A DNA stretch of 49,442 nt from NCBI GenBank assembly GCA_903919535.1, contig CAIXIP010000272.1, positions 1 through 49,442 of the forward strand, given 5' to 3'. Below the pieces are notes generated by a model. That model searched no databases, was not told the DNA's origin, and was given only the letters and a program-made list of their open reading frames with translations. The position numbers were made by a program, and so were the translations under genes. This DNA is from an uncultured Bacteroidota bacterium (GTDB taxonomy: Bacteria; Bacteroidota; Bacteroidia; 2-12-FULL-35-15). Positions 32,946 through 43,509 of the stretch are shown in pieces; position 1 is the first letter of the stretch; every line of letters starts with the position of its first letter.

Positions 32946-35900
32946 TTGAAAAAAATATTTTTACTCCTAATAGGTTTTTTTACCCTTACTGTTTTAAATT
33001 TACCTGCGGCAAATCGCTACTGGGTAGCTGGTACAGGTAATTGGACCGATCTTTCTCATTGGGCCTCCATAAGCGGAGGAGTTGGGGGGGCATCTATTCC
33101 AACATCAAACGATGATGTTTTTTTTGATCAGCATTCTTTTTCGGCTGATATGCAAGCCGTTATTATTAATTCCCCTGTGTTTTGTCATAACCTGAATTGG
33201 AGCGCAATTGATCGCCAGGTTGCTTTTTCCTCTCTACCATCAAGTACTATTTCTCTTTCTGGATCATATATTTCATCTCCTTTACTAATAAATGCTTTTA
33301 AAGGTCAAACAAAATTTGCTTCCAACTTGCCAGGAAATATAATTGAAACAGCAGGAAGAGAGATCATCGGTAATTGGATATTTGATGGTACAGGTGCTTG
33401 GACTTTTATGGATGATCTTATTACAGAAAGTCAGGTTTCTGTTTCACTTATAAAAGGGAACTTAAATACAAATGGAAAAAAAGTTGTTTGTGGTTCTTTT
33501 ATTGGAAGCTCAACTAGCCAGCGTAGTTTAAATTTATCTAATTCTGAGATAGTAATTAAAAACAATTGGGATTTTAACATTACTACAAATCTCAATTTTA
33601 ATTCAGGTTCATCAATACTTATTTTCGAAAAGCCAATTGATAATACTCATTTTAAAAGTGGTAACTTAACTTACAACTCCGTTACAAATAAAGCCCCAGC
33701 TACTTGTGTTTATCCACAGTTTACAATTCATTTGACAGAAACAGATGTTACATGTAATGGGTTAAGTGATGGAACAGCTACAGTTACTGTAACTCCAGGG
33801 ACTTCATCAGGTCCATTCCAATATTTATGGTTCACAGGCGGTTTTACCACAGCCACAGCCACAGGTTATGGGCCATCTAATTATACCGTAAGAGTAACAG
33901 ATTCTATTACAGGTGTTTGGCATATTTGTTCAATTTCAATTGCTGAGCCTTCTAAATTATTCGTTTTTGAAAATACAGTAACACCTCCAATGTGTTTTGG
34001 CTTGAGTAATGGAAGTGCTTCTGTTGATGGAGCTCAAGGTGTTCCACCGTACAATTTTTTATGGAATACAACGCCAATAGCACAAACTAGTAATGGGGTA
34101 TTAAGTAGCACAGCAACTTCATTGGCAGCAGGAACATATACGGTTACGATTACTGATACTCATGGGTGTAAAGACAGCACCCAAATTGTTGTAACTCAAC
34201 CTCAGTTGCTTGTTGCCCCTGGCTCCTCAACAAATATTTCATGTAATAATGCTTGTGATGGAACAGCTACTGTAGTTGCTGCCGGTGGTACTACCAATTA
34301 TACATATGTTTGGACGTCAACTCCTGCAACTGTTCAGCCAGCTACAGCAAATATTTCAAACCTTTGTCCGGGTACTTATACTTGTACTGTTACAGATGCT
34401 CATGCTTGTGTGGCTTCTTATAATACAACTATTACTCAACCTAACGTATTGACACTTGCTACAACGCAAATAAATGTTAGTTGTGGTGGATTGTGCGATG
34501 CTTCTGCAACAGCCACTATTACTGGAGGGACCGCTCCATACACTTATGCATGGTCATGTGGTGGGACCTCAACAACTGCAAGTTTAACAAATACAGCGAA
34601 CGGATTATGTGCCGGACCTTGCACAATTACAGTTACAGATGCTCATGGATGTACTATAAATAAATCAATAATAGTTACACAGCCGCCAGTATTAATTGCA
34701 ACAGCCACTGGAACAAACATTTCTTGTTTTAATTCTTGTGACGGAACAGCTACTTCTACTGTAACAGGAGGGACCTCAACATATTCTTATGTGTGGTCTT
34801 CTGGTCAATCAACTCCAAATACTGCTTCACTTACAAATACAATTAATGCGTTATGCGCTATTTCGTATACCGTTACTGTTACTGACTTAAATGGTTGTAC
34901 GGATACTGGTGTTGTTGCTCTTACCCAGCCAACTGTTTTGGACGTTACCGCATCAAAAACAAATGTGATATGTTTTGGTGCTTGTAATGGAACTGCAACA
35001 GCAAGCCCAACAGGTGGAACAGCGCCTTATACTTATTTCTGGAAAACAGTGCCTGTTGCACAGCAACCATTACAAACTGTTTCTAACTTATGTCCTGGTA
35101 CATATACTGTAATTGTTACAGATGCTCATTTATGTAAAGATTCAACTACAGTTATTATTACCCAACCAACAGATATTACTACCATTACTACCGGGACAAG
35201 TGTGACTTGTTTTAATGCTTGCGATGGAACTGCTATTGGCACACCATCTGGAGGCACACCAACATATACATATTCATGGACAGGGCCAGCCATCGGAGCT
35301 CCTGCAGGCAATACACAACAGATAACAAATTTATGTAACGGAACTTACACTTTAGTTGTTACTGATTTTGCTGGTTGTAAAGACACAACAACGGTTGCTC
35401 TGACACAGCCTAACCCATTCACTGTAACAATTACAAATACACCTTTACTTTGTAACGGACATTGTAATTCAGTTGCTACAACAACAGTTTTCGGTGGAAC
35501 ACCAACATATTCATATTCTTGGACCTCTTCACTTGGCCCAAATCCTCCTGCTACATCTACTATAAGCTCTTTATGCGCAGGGACTTACACTGTTACTGTA
35601 ACCGACTTTAATTTGTGTAAAGCTAAAGATACTGTTGTAATCATTGAACCGGCATTACTTGTTGTTGATTCAACTGTTGTAAATGCGACTTGCTTTAATA
35701 CAAATAGCGGCTCGGCTTGTGGTGTTGTAAGTGGTGGAACACCTGGGTATACATATTCATGGGCTCCTGGTCCACAAATAACACAATGTATTACTAATCA
35801 AACTGCAGGAACCTATACTTTAACCGTTACCGATCTAAATGGTTGTAAGGATACATCAAATATTACTATTACCGAACCTAATCTGATGTTGGCCAATCCT

Positions 35901-38900
35901 GTTGTAATTAGTCCAGTATTGTGTAATACATTAGTTCCAACATGTGATGGTTTGGCATATTCTTCACCAACTGGTGGTACTCCTCCATTCACTTATTCTT
36001 GGAATACTGCGCCTCTGCAGCTAAATGATACAGCTTCTAATTTATGTATTGGTACTTGGAGTGTAACAGTAACTGACACTAATGGATGTGTTTCTACACA
36101 GTCTATTGTTATTACTCAACCAACACCTTTAAGTGCAAATATTTCAAATACAACTTCCAGTTGTAACGTATGTAATGGTACAGCTACTGTTACCCCTTCC
36201 GGTGGAACCGGTCCTTACACATATTCATGGTTGCCTGCACCAGGAGGTTTGTCTGGGCAAACAGCAACAGGATTATGTTCGGGTGTTTTATATACTGTTA
36301 CAATAACAGATTTGAATGGGTGCACTGCCACTCGAACTGTTTCTATTTCTCAAACAGTTATCATAAGTATTACAACAACTAATACCGTCCTCAGTTGTTT
36401 TGGTTCATGCGATGGAGTTGCAACTGCAAATGCTTCTGGTGGTTCAGGGGTGTATGATTATTTCTGGGGACCAGGTACTCCATCAGGACAAGGCACTCCT
36501 ACTATTACAAATCTTTGTGCCGGAACTTATTGGGTAACTGCTACTGATACAACCGGATGTTTTAATACCGATACTATTGTTTTTTCAAATCCTGCATTGT
36601 TAGTTGCATCAGCAACAAGTATTAATGAAACTTGTTTTGGTTTATGTAATGCTACTGCAACAGGAAGCTATGTTGGTGGAACCGGACCTATTAACTATTT
36701 ATGGTCCGATGGCTCATCGCAAACAACTGCTGTTGCAACAAATTTATGTATCGGAACATATACATTAACTGTGACAGATTCTATGGCATGTTCAGATACT
36801 GCACAAGTTATTATTACCCAACCAACAGCAATACTTGATAATTATTCAAAAATTGATGCAACCTGTTTGATAAGTAATGGAAGCATTACAGTTGCTCCAA
36901 CAGGGGGCTCAGGCGTAGGATATACATACGTTTGGACCGGATCAGCTCCAATAACTGGTGGTGGAACATCTGTAACAAATCTTGCAGCAGGTACTTACAC
37001 ACTTGTAATTACTGATGGTGCAGGTTGTAGTAATACATTCAATTATTTTATAAATAATACGAATGCTCCTTCATTAGTAATTTCGAGTACTCCTATAAGC
37101 TGTTTTGGTGCATGTAATGGTACCGCAACGGTTGTAGCTTCTGGTGGTGCAGGAAGTTATGTATATAATTGGACTCCCGGAAATCCAATTGGTAATGGAA
37201 CAGCGGCTGTCACATCATTATGTTCCGCAACATACACTGTTAATGTTACAGATGCACTTGGATGTATTGAATTTGACACAATAAGTGTACTCGATCCTGC
37301 ATTAATTTCACCTAATCCTACTATTGTTGACGAAAGTTGTGGTGGATCATGTAATGGAAGTATCACATTGAATCCAACTGGTGGCAATGGTGGTTATACT
37401 TATGCTTGGACCAACGGATTGGGAGCTGCAATGCCAGCAACCTCAAGTCAATCGAATTTATGTGCAACACTTAGTCCTTATACAGTAACAGTAACAGATA
37501 CGAAAGGTTGTGACTCTGTTCTTGTAATAAATATTATTTCGCCACCTACATTAACTGCAACCATTGCATTCACAAATGTGAATTGTTTTAATGCTTGTGA
37601 TGGTACAGCTACTGTTACACCTTCAGGTGGAACGCCTCCGTATTCTCATAGTTGGTCGCATGGTGCGATATATATAACACCTGGCGTGGTGAATTTATGT
37701 CCGGGAACTTATACAGATACAGTAACAGATTTTAAGGGATGTACAGTTTTTGTTACAGCCACTATTACTGAACCAACTGCATTAACAGCTTCTTCGTCAC
37801 AAGTTAATGTATCATGTTATAATTTATGTGATGGAACGGTTTCAATTACAGCATCTGGTGGAACATTACCATATAGCTATTCCTGGAATCCGATTGTAAC
37901 AACAAATGTCGCAGGAGATAATGCAAATAGTTTATGTGCAGGGACATACAATCTTACTGTTACTGATGGCAATGGTTGTCAGTTGCCGATACCTGCAATT
38001 GTGATTTCAGAACCTACACAAATAAACGTAAATGTTACATCTGTAGATCCAACTTGCAATTCTTCTTGTAATGGAACAGCAACATCTACTCCTTCAGGTG
38101 GTTCAGGAGCCGGCTACACTTATCTTTGGAATACTTTACCTGTTGGACAGATTACGCAAACAGCAACTACACTTTGTGCTGCAACGTATAATGTAATAGT
38201 TACTGATGGTGCAGGTTGTAGTAATAATCAAAATGTTACTTTAACAGATCCTCCTGTCTTAAGTGCTAATGTGTCGGCTACACCAGCTATTTGTAATAAT
38301 TCCTGTAATGGTTCTGTGATAGCCAATCCTGTTGGGGGAACCCCAGGGTATACTTATTTATGGACTCCAGGTTTGCAAACTACGCAGTCGGTTATAAACG
38401 AATGTCCGAAAACATATACAGTAGTTGTTACAGATTCAAAACTTTGTACGGATACGCAAACAGTTGTTGTTGCCAACCCATTACCTATAAACGCATTATT
38501 TAGCACAACACCTGCTACATGCGGTTTTAATGATGGAACTTTAACTGTAACTCCAATTACTGGTACCCCGGGTTATGCTTATGTGTGGTCACCTTCACCT
38601 GGAGCTGGCAATGGAACGGCTAATGGTACTCTAATGTTCGCAGGGATATATTCTATTACAGTTACTGATACTAATAGTTGTGATTCAACTTTTGTTATTG
38701 GATTAAATAATGCGGGTGGACCAACAGGTGAAATTGTTTCAACCACTGATTTAACATGTAATTCTGTTTGTAGTGGAATTGGTTCTGTAGATGTTGTGAT
38801 TGGAGGCACCCCACCATTCACTTTCTTGTGGAACAATGCTCCTATTAATACAGCCAATGATACTGCAACAAATTTATGTGCCGGAAATTATTTGGTACAA

Positions 38901-41561
38901 GTTACCGATTCAAATAGTTGTATTCATTTTAGTCCTATTACAATTAATGAACCTTTGCCAATTGTTCCCAATGCGGTAATAACTGATGCAGCGTGCAGTA
39001 CTGTTTGTAATGGTGCAATTACAGTAACTCCTACAGGTGGAACAGGTGCAGTTTACAATTATTCATGGGCTCCGGGTAATCCTGCAGGGCAAGGCACTGC
39101 GACAATTACATCTCTTTGTCCGGGAACGTATACTTTAACAATTTCGGATGTAAATCTCTGTACTCAAGTAGATTCATTTGTTGTTGGTCAAAGTGCTCCA
39201 CTCAACGTAATAATTACATCTACCAATAGTACTTGTTCTTCAAATTGCAATGGGTCGTCTTATTTGATTATTTCTTCAGGCACATCTCCATATGCGATTC
39301 AATGGAATGATCCACTAGGACAAGTAAACGATACTGCCACCGCATTGTGTGCCGGAACATACACAGCTGTGATATTGGATGCCTTAGGTTGCAGTACTTC
39401 TGTGATCGATACTATTACAAGTGCAACACCGATAGTTGCAAATGCCTTAATTACAAATGCAACTTGTGGAGCATGTGACGGAGAGGCCGTTTTATCACCA
39501 ACAGGTGGAACAGCACCTTATACTTATGTTTGGAGTAATGTTCCTACAACATTTGCAGTAGATAGTAATTTATGTGCAGGATTATATACAGTAGATATTA
39601 CAGATAGCTTGGGTTGTGTCGTAAATGTTCCAATTCCAGTAAGTAATTCAAACGGACCAACGAGTGTAGCAATAACATCAACAAATGCAAGTTGCTTTGC
39701 TGTATGTGATGGCGCAGTAACAGGTTTGGTTCCAACTGGTGGAACACCTCCTTATACTTATTTGTGGATACAAAGTGGAGCAACAACCACAACATTAAAT
39801 AATTTGTGTGCTGGTGTTTATTTCGTTCAGGTAAAAGATTCTTTAGGTTGTTCACTAATAGATTCTGTAACTATAACAGAGCCAAGTCAAATATTAGCGA
39901 ACCAACAAATAACTGCTGCAACCTGTGGTGTTTGTAACGGTGGTATTGTAATTGTTCCAAGCGGAGGAATAGGAGCATACACTGCAGTGTGGAGCGTTTT
40001 CCCTGTGCCACTAGTTTGGGATACATTAACAAATTTATGTGCAGGTGTTTATTCCGTTCAATTAACTGATGCAAATGGTTGTGGTCAAAATGTTGTTATT
40101 CCAGTAAATAATTTTAATGGCCCATCACTTACTACTAGTATAACAGATGTAACTTGTAATGGAATGTGTGATGGAACGGCAACTGTTACTGCAACAGGAG
40201 GATTGGCTCCATATACTTATTTATGGAACGATGCTTTACCACAAATAACACCTACTGCCGGTTCACTCTGTCCTGGAACTTATTTTGTACAAGTAACAGG
40301 TGCAGATTTGTGCGTTTCGATATCATCAGCCATAATCACAGAGCCTACATCTATTGGATTTAGTGCTGCAAATATTAATGATCCATTATGTAATGCAGAT
40401 ACTAACGGTTCGATAAGTATTTTCCCTTCAGGAGGTGTTCTTTCCTATACATACTCTTGGACGTTAAGTTCGAGTATAACAAATACAGCGACAAATCTTG
40501 GTGCAAATACTTATATCACCACGGTAACAGATGCGAATGGTTGCATTGCGACACAAACTAATACATTAACAGATCCTCCAATATTAACAATCAGTAATGT
40601 TGCCACTAGTCCAAGTTGTAACACAATTTCTGATGGAGCGATTGATGTTACTGTTGGTGGCGGCACTCCAACTTATGGTTATCAATGGACTGGTGCTTCT
40701 GTTGCTGTTACCGAGGACCTTACAAATGTGTTAATGGGTGCATATACGATTATAGTTACTGATGCAAATGGATGTACTATTAAAGATACAGTAACATTAA
40801 CTCCAACTACAACAGTGATAGCGAATGCCGGGAATGATACCTCTTTCTGTATGTTAAATTCAGTGAGTTTGAATGCAACAGGAAGTACAAACGGAACAAA
40901 TTACAATTGGTATATGATACCTTTAAATACAAATGTTGGAACAGGTAGTATTATTTCGGTTACACCATCTGATACAACAACTTATTATGTAGTTGTTGAT
41001 AACGGAGCAGGTTGTGCTGATAACGATACTATTAACGTACTTTCTTATCCATTGCCTGTTGCAAATGCTGGTGCTGATATTACAATATTAACTGGTGCGA
41101 GTACAACTATTGGTGGTAGTCCTACAGGTCCTACAGGATCAACTTATTTGTGGATTCCTTTGCCTGGTTTGGATAATAGCACAATCGCTAATCCCTTGGC
41201 AAGTCCGTCATCAACAACTACTTATTCTGTTGTCGTTACATCTGCTCAAGGTTGTGTTTCAAGTGATTCAGTAGTAGTTTCAATTTTACCAAATATTTCA
41301 TTTGGTAATGGAATTTCTCCGAATGGTGATGGCGTAAATGACGAATGGGAAATTGATTTCATAGAATTATTTCCTGAAAATACAGTTGAAGTTTATAATC
41401 GTTGGGGTGAATTATTATTCCAATCAAAAGGATATAAAGAAAAATGGGATGGAAAATACAAAGGACAACCATTGCCGGTTGGGACGTATTATTACATTAT
41501 TAATTTGAATGATCCATTATTCCCTGATGCATACACAGGGCCAATTACTATAATGCGATAA
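32946..41561 (+). CDS. Giant T9SS-exported surface protein with about 30 SprB-type repeats
   Basis: 2871 residues. The start is a TTG at 32946, giving the signal peptide MKKIFLLLIGFFTLTVLNL. An N-terminal domain (about 22-255) opens with NRYWVAGTGNWTDLSHWASI and is found in other T9SS surface proteins. About 30 SprB-type modules of about 78 residues follow (about 264-2620), each built as C-x2-3-C-(D/N)G-xAT...GGTxPYTYxW...LCxGTYTVTVTDxxGC. Two Ig-like/PKD-type domains follow (about 2625-2785), then a CHU_C type B sorting domain (about 2787-2871) with ISPNGDGVNDEWEI, VEVYNRWGELLF and PLPVGTYYYI. It resembles the F. johnsoniae gliding adhesin SprB and may serve in adhesion or gliding. A PorP/SprF gene follows 35 bases later. 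The modules hold a striking cysteine pattern, described in findings. Confidence 0.93.
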   Translation: MKKIFLLLIGFFTLTVLNLPAANRYWVAGTGNWTDLSHWASISGGVGGASIPTSNDDVFFDQHSFSADMQAVIINSPVFCHNLNWSAIDRQVAFSSLPSSTISLSGSYISSPLLINAFKGQTKFASNLPGNIIETAGREIIGNWIFDGTGAWTFMDDLITESQVSVSLIKGNLNTNGKKVVCGSFIGSSTSQRSLNLSNSEIVIKNNWDFNITTNLNFNSGSSILIFEKPIDNTHFKSGNLTYNSVTNKAPATCVYPQFTIHLTETDVTCNGLSDGTATVTVTPGTSSGPFQYLWFTGGFTTATATGYGPSNYTVRVTDSITGVWHICSISIAEPSKLFVFENTVTPPMCFGLSNGSASVDGAQGVPPYNFLWNTTPIAQTSNGVLSSTATSLAAGTYTVTITDTHGCKDSTQIVVTQPQLLVAPGSSTNISCNNACDGTATVVAAGGTTNYTYVWTSTPATVQPATANISNLCPGTYTCTVTDAHACVASYNTTITQPNVLTLATTQINVSCGGLCDASATATITGGTAPYTYAWSCGGTSTTASLTNTANGLCAGPCTITVTDAHGCTINKSIIVTQPPVLIATATGTNISCFNSCDGTATSTVTGGTSTYSYVWSSGQSTPNTASLTNTINALCAISYTVTVTDLNGCTDTGVVALTQPTVLDVTASKTNVICFGACNGTATASPTGGTAPYTYFWKTVPVAQQPLQTVSNLCPGTYTVIVTDAHLCKDSTTVIITQPTDITTITTGTSVTCFNACDGTAIGTPSGGTPTYTYSWTGPAIGAPAGNTQQITNLCNGTYTLVVTDFAGCKDTTTVALTQPNPFTVTITNTPLLCNGHCNSVATTTVFGGTPTYSYSWTSSLGPNPPATSTISSLCAGTYTVTVTDFNLCKAKDTVVIIEPALLVVDSTVVNATCFNTNSGSACGVVSGGTPGYTYSWAPGPQITQCITNQTAGTYTLTVTDLNGCKDTSNITITEPNLMLANPVVISPVLCNTLVPTCDGLAYSSPTGGTPPFTYSWNTAPLQLNDTASNLCIGTWSVTVTDTNGCVSTQSIVITQPTPLSANISNTTSSCNVCNGTATVTPSGGTGPYTYSWLPAPGGLSGQTATGLCSGVLYTVTITDLNGCTATRTVSISQTVIISITTTNTVLSCFGSCDGVATANASGGSGVYDYFWGPGTPSGQGTPTITNLCAGTYWVTATDTTGCFNTDTIVFSNPALLVASATSINETCFGLCNATATGSYVGGTGPINYLWSDGSSQTTAVATNLCIGTYTLTVTDSMACSDTAQVIITQPTAILDNYSKIDATCLISNGSITVAPTGGSGVGYTYVWTGSAPITGGGTSVTNLAAGTYTLVITDGAGCSNTFNYFINNTNAPSLVISSTPISCFGACNGTATVVASGGAGSYVYNWTPGNPIGNGTAAVTSLCSATYTVNVTDALGCIEFDTISVLDPALISPNPTIVDESCGGSCNGSITLNPTGGNGGYTYAWTNGLGAAMPATSSQSNLCATLSPYTVTVTDTKGCDSVLVINIISPPTLTATIAFTNVNCFNACDGTATVTPSGGTPPYSHSWSHGAIYITPGVVNLCPGTYTDTVTDFKGCTVFVTATITEPTALTASSSQVNVSCYNLCDGTVSITASGGTLPYSYSWNPIVTTNVAGDNANSLCAGTYNLTVTDGNGCQLPIPAIVISEPTQINVNVTSVDPTCNSSCNGTATSTPSGGSGAGYTYLWNTLPVGQITQTATTLCAATYNVIVTDGAGCSNNQNVTLTDPPVLSANVSATPAICNNSCNGSVIANPVGGTPGYTYLWTPGLQTTQSVINECPKTYTVVVTDSKLCTDTQTVVVANPLPINALFSTTPATCGFNDGTLTVTPITGTPGYAYVWSPSPGAGNGTANGTLMFAGIYSITVTDTNSCDSTFVIGLNNAGGPTGEIVSTTDLTCNSVCSGIGSVDVVIGGTPPFTFLWNNAPINTANDTATNLCAGNYLVQVTDSNSCIHFSPITINEPLPIVPNAVITDAACSTVCNGAITVTPTGGTGAVYNYSWAPGNPAGQGTATITSLCPGTYTLTISDVNLCTQVDSFVVGQSAPLNVIITSTNSTCSSNCNGSSYLIISSGTSPYAIQWNDPLGQVNDTATALCAGTYTAVILDALGCSTSVIDTITSATPIVANALITNATCGACDGEAVLSPTGGTAPYTYVWSNVPTTFAVDSNLCAGLYTVDITDSLGCVVNVPIPVSNSNGPTSVAITSTNASCFAVCDGAVTGLVPTGGTPPYTYLWIQSGATTTTLNNLCAGVYFVQVKDSLGCSLIDSVTITEPSQILANQQITAATCGVCNGGIVIVPSGGIGAYTAVWSVFPVPLVWDTLTNLCAGVYSVQLTDANGCGQNVVIPVNNFNGPSLTTSITDVTCNGMCDGTATVTATGGLAPYTYLWNDALPQITPTAGSLCPGTYFVQVTGADLCVSISSAIITEPTSIGFSAANINDPLCNADTNGSISIFPSGGVLSYTYSWTLSSSITNTATNLGANTYITTVTDANGCIATQTNTLTDPPILTISNVATSPSCNTISDGAIDVTVGGGTPTYGYQWTGASVAVTEDLTNVLMGAYTIIVTDANGCTIKDTVTLTPTTTVIANAGNDTSFCMLNSVSLNATGSTNGTNYNWYMIPLNTNVGTGSIISVTPSDTTTYYVVVDNGAGCADNDTINVLSYPLPVANAGADITILTGASTTIGGSPTGPTGSTYLWIPLPGLDNSTIANPLASPSSTTTYSVVVTSAQGCVSSDSVVVSILPNISFGNGISPNGDGVNDEWEIDFIELFPENTVEVYNRWGELLFQSKGYKEKWDGKYKGQPLPVGTYYYIINLNDPLFPDAYTGPITIMR
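33738..40815 (+). repeat. Coding tandem array of about 30 SprB-type modules
   Basis: Degenerate tandem repeats of about 235 bases inside the giant gene. The modules share the phrases GGTxPYTYxW and GTYTVTVTDxxGC, but DNA identity between them is low, so they are old duplications with few recent conversions visible by eye. 23 modules contain four conserved cysteines and seven contain only the outer two (modules 1, 2, 9, 14, 21, 29 and 30 in order). Confidence 0.9.
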
Positions 41562-41596
41562 ATCGTATTGTTAATTACTAACATAAAAAAAATAAA

Positions 41597-42523
41597 GTGA
41601 AAAGATTTTTAATCCTAATGTTGATTGCTTTTAGTTTTACGAAACTTGATGCACAGCAATTGCCCCAATATAGCAATTACATGATTAATGATTTTGTAAT
41701 GAATCCGGCTATTGCAGGTAATAATTCCTATTTTGAAGGAAAGTCGAATAATCGTTATCAGTGGGTTGGACTTACGGATGCGCCACGCACATACATATTA
41801 AGTGTTAATGGGCCAACCAAAGCATACAACATGGGCTTAGGCGGTATTTTGTTTACAGACATTGTTGGGCCTACACGAAGGACAGGTTTTTATTTATCAT
41901 ATGCATACCATTTGAAAGTTGCTGAAAAAATAAAAGTGTCGATGGGAATTTCAGGTGGTATTTTACAATTTATGGTAGATGGTTCAAAAATTAATCTTCA
42001 TACTCCAAATGATATTGCTATCAGTAGTGGTATTCAATCAGTGATAATTCCTGATTTTGGTGCCGGTGTATTTGCATATTCAACTGATCATAAATGGTAT
42101 TTTGGTGTAAGTGTTCCTCAAGTTATGCAAAACCAGATCAAGTTTTTTGATTACAAAACATCATCATTGAATAAACTTGCTACCCATGTTTATTCAACTG
42201 CGGGATATAAATTTAATGTTGGTGATAATTTTAAAATTGAACCATCTTTTTGTCTTAAATATGTAAAACCGGCTCCTTTGCAATTTGATTTAGGGATACG
42301 TGCAATATACAAAGACAAGATATGGATCGGTTCTGCATTTCGTTATTTAGACGCAGTTTCTGCAATGGTAGGTTATACTATGCAAGAAAACATTACGTTC
42401 GCTTATTCATATGACTTTACAACTACGGCTATAAAAAAGTATAGCACAGGAACTCATGAACTTATGATTGGAATAAAATTTCATAAGCAAGCTGAAAAAG
42501 AATCAAGTGTAAAAGTGAAATAA
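41597..42523 (+). CDS. Type IX secretion membrane protein, PorP/SprF family
   Basis: 308 residues with a signal peptide (about 1-19, TKLDAQQ) and a GTG start. The family pattern is clear: LPQYSNYMINDFVMNPAIAG at the mature N-terminus, then YQWVGLTDAPRTYILSVNGP, GLGGILFTDIVGPTRRTG, HLKVAEKIKVSMGISGGI, and a C-terminal barrel ending GTHELMIGIKF. PorP/SprF proteins are outer-membrane barrels that receive T9SS type B substrates; in F. johnsoniae, SprF is needed for SprB to reach the surface. It lies 35 bases after the giant gene with no terminator, so the two are co-transcribed and probably partners. Confidence 0.94.
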   Translation: MKRFLILMLIAFSFTKLDAQQLPQYSNYMINDFVMNPAIAGNNSYFEGKSNNRYQWVGLTDAPRTYILSVNGPTKAYNMGLGGILFTDIVGPTRRTGFYLSYAYHLKVAEKIKVSMGISGGILQFMVDGSKINLHTPNDIAISSGIQSVIIPDFGAGVFAYSTDHKWYFGVSVPQVMQNQIKFFDYKTSSLNKLATHVYSTAGYKFNVGDNFKIEPSFCLKYVKPAPLQFDLGIRAIYKDKIWIGSAFRYLDAVSAMVGYTMQENITFAYSYDFTTTAIKKYSTGTHELMIGIKFHKQAEKESSVKVK

Positions 42524-42548
42524 GGAAATTTTTTAGAATGAATTGAAG

Positions 42549-42580
42549 TCCCGAATAGGTTTAATATTCGGGATTTTTTT
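42549..42580 (+). terminator. Rho-independent terminator after the PorP/SprF gene
   Basis: TCCCGAATA (42549-42557) pairs with TATTCGGGA (42565-42573), 7-base loop, then a run of seven T. It lies inside the 5' extension of the next open frame, which shows that the real start of that gene is further downstream. Confidence 0.9.
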
Positions 42581-42593
42581 ATTCCTTTGTCAA

Positions 42594-43493
42594 ATGAAAA
42601 AAAGTGCATTTTTATTAGGTACATTATTAGTGTTGCTTTCAAGCAAGATATGCGCGCAACCCTTTGTTGATGTTGTCAGTTTTAATTATCAAACATTTTC
42701 TTCAGCATATAAGAATAACCCTAATTGGAAGAACAAAACAGATAATTATTTCCTTAATTTTTTTCTGCCAAAAGCATTTAAAAATGGTAATACCTTATTG
42801 ATTCGTTTAAACACTGAAAATATTCATTCCGGGTTTTTAACATCTCCCGCATATTCTTACGAATTGTCGAGTATTTCATTGCCACTGGGTTTTAAATTTG
42901 TGACCTCCAATAAAAAATGGGAAACAGTTGTTATTGGAATTCCAAAAATAGCGTGTGATTTCAGAGATAAAGTGGATGAACACGATATACAATATGGTGG
43001 GATTTTTCTTCAACATTTTGTTCCGAACGATAAGTTGAAAATTAAATTAGGATTGTATTATAACAGGGAGGCATTTGGTGATTTTTGGATGCCACTTGTT
43101 GGTATTGATTGGAAAGCAAGCGAGCGATTTAGTATATATGGTGTTCTGCCAAGCAATTATAGAATGGAATACATTATTGTGAAAAATAAAATGTATGCTG
43201 GTTTAAATTTTAAATCTTTGACACGATCATTTCGATTGTCAAAAACACAGGATTATGATTATGTCAGGTATAACGAAATGCAGTTGAAATTATTTTTAGA
43301 TTGTTTTGTTTATAAAAAGCTCCTGATGTTCGCAGAAGTTGGCTATTCGCTGGGTAAAAATCCGCTGCAATTTAATTACAATACGAAAAATGAAACAATA
43401 CAAAACTCTGTTTATACTCTTTTGAAAAATTATCCAATTTTCAATATTGGTATCGCATATCGTATCCGACTGGACCTTGATCAAAAAGAATAA
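42594..43493 (+). CDS. Outer membrane beta-barrel protein of unknown role (possibly DUF6268-like)
   Basis: The frame begins at 42543, but that would run through the terminator. The ATG at 42594 gives MKKSAFLLGTLLVLLSSKICAQ cut at its cleavage point near residue 22, a good signal peptide, and 299 residues. Amphipathic strands follow, among them FVDVVSFNYQTFSS, NTLLIRLNTENIHSG, FSIYGVLPSNYRMEYIIV and FAEVGYSLGKN, and the last strand FNIGIAYRIRLDL ends in an aromatic-rich pattern. I recall similar Bacteroidota barrels grouped as DUF6268, but this is a memory-level match. It is close to the SprF unit, behind a terminator. Confidence 0.65.
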   Translation: MKKSAFLLGTLLVLLSSKICAQPFVDVVSFNYQTFSSAYKNNPNWKNKTDNYFLNFFLPKAFKNGNTLLIRLNTENIHSGFLTSPAYSYELSSISLPLGFKFVTSNKKWETVVIGIPKIACDFRDKVDEHDIQYGGIFLQHFVPNDKLKIKLGLYYNREAFGDFWMPLVGIDWKASERFSIYGVLPSNYRMEYIIVKNKMYAGLNFKSLTRSFRLSKTQDYDYVRYNEMQLKLFLDCFVYKKLLMFAEVGYSLGKNPLQFNYNTKNETIQNSVYTLLKNYPIFNIGIAYRIRLDLDQKE

Positions 43494-43509
43494 AAATAAA
43501 TTCAAAAAA

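Noticed and set aside
33738-40815. SprB array as a CRISPR-like or noncoding repeat array
   Set aside because: The period of about 235 bases keeps one reading frame throughout and the conserved parts are protein motifs.
42543-42593. 5' extension of the barrel gene at 42594
   Set aside because: It passes through a strong terminator hairpin; the ATG at 42594 gives a clean signal peptide.
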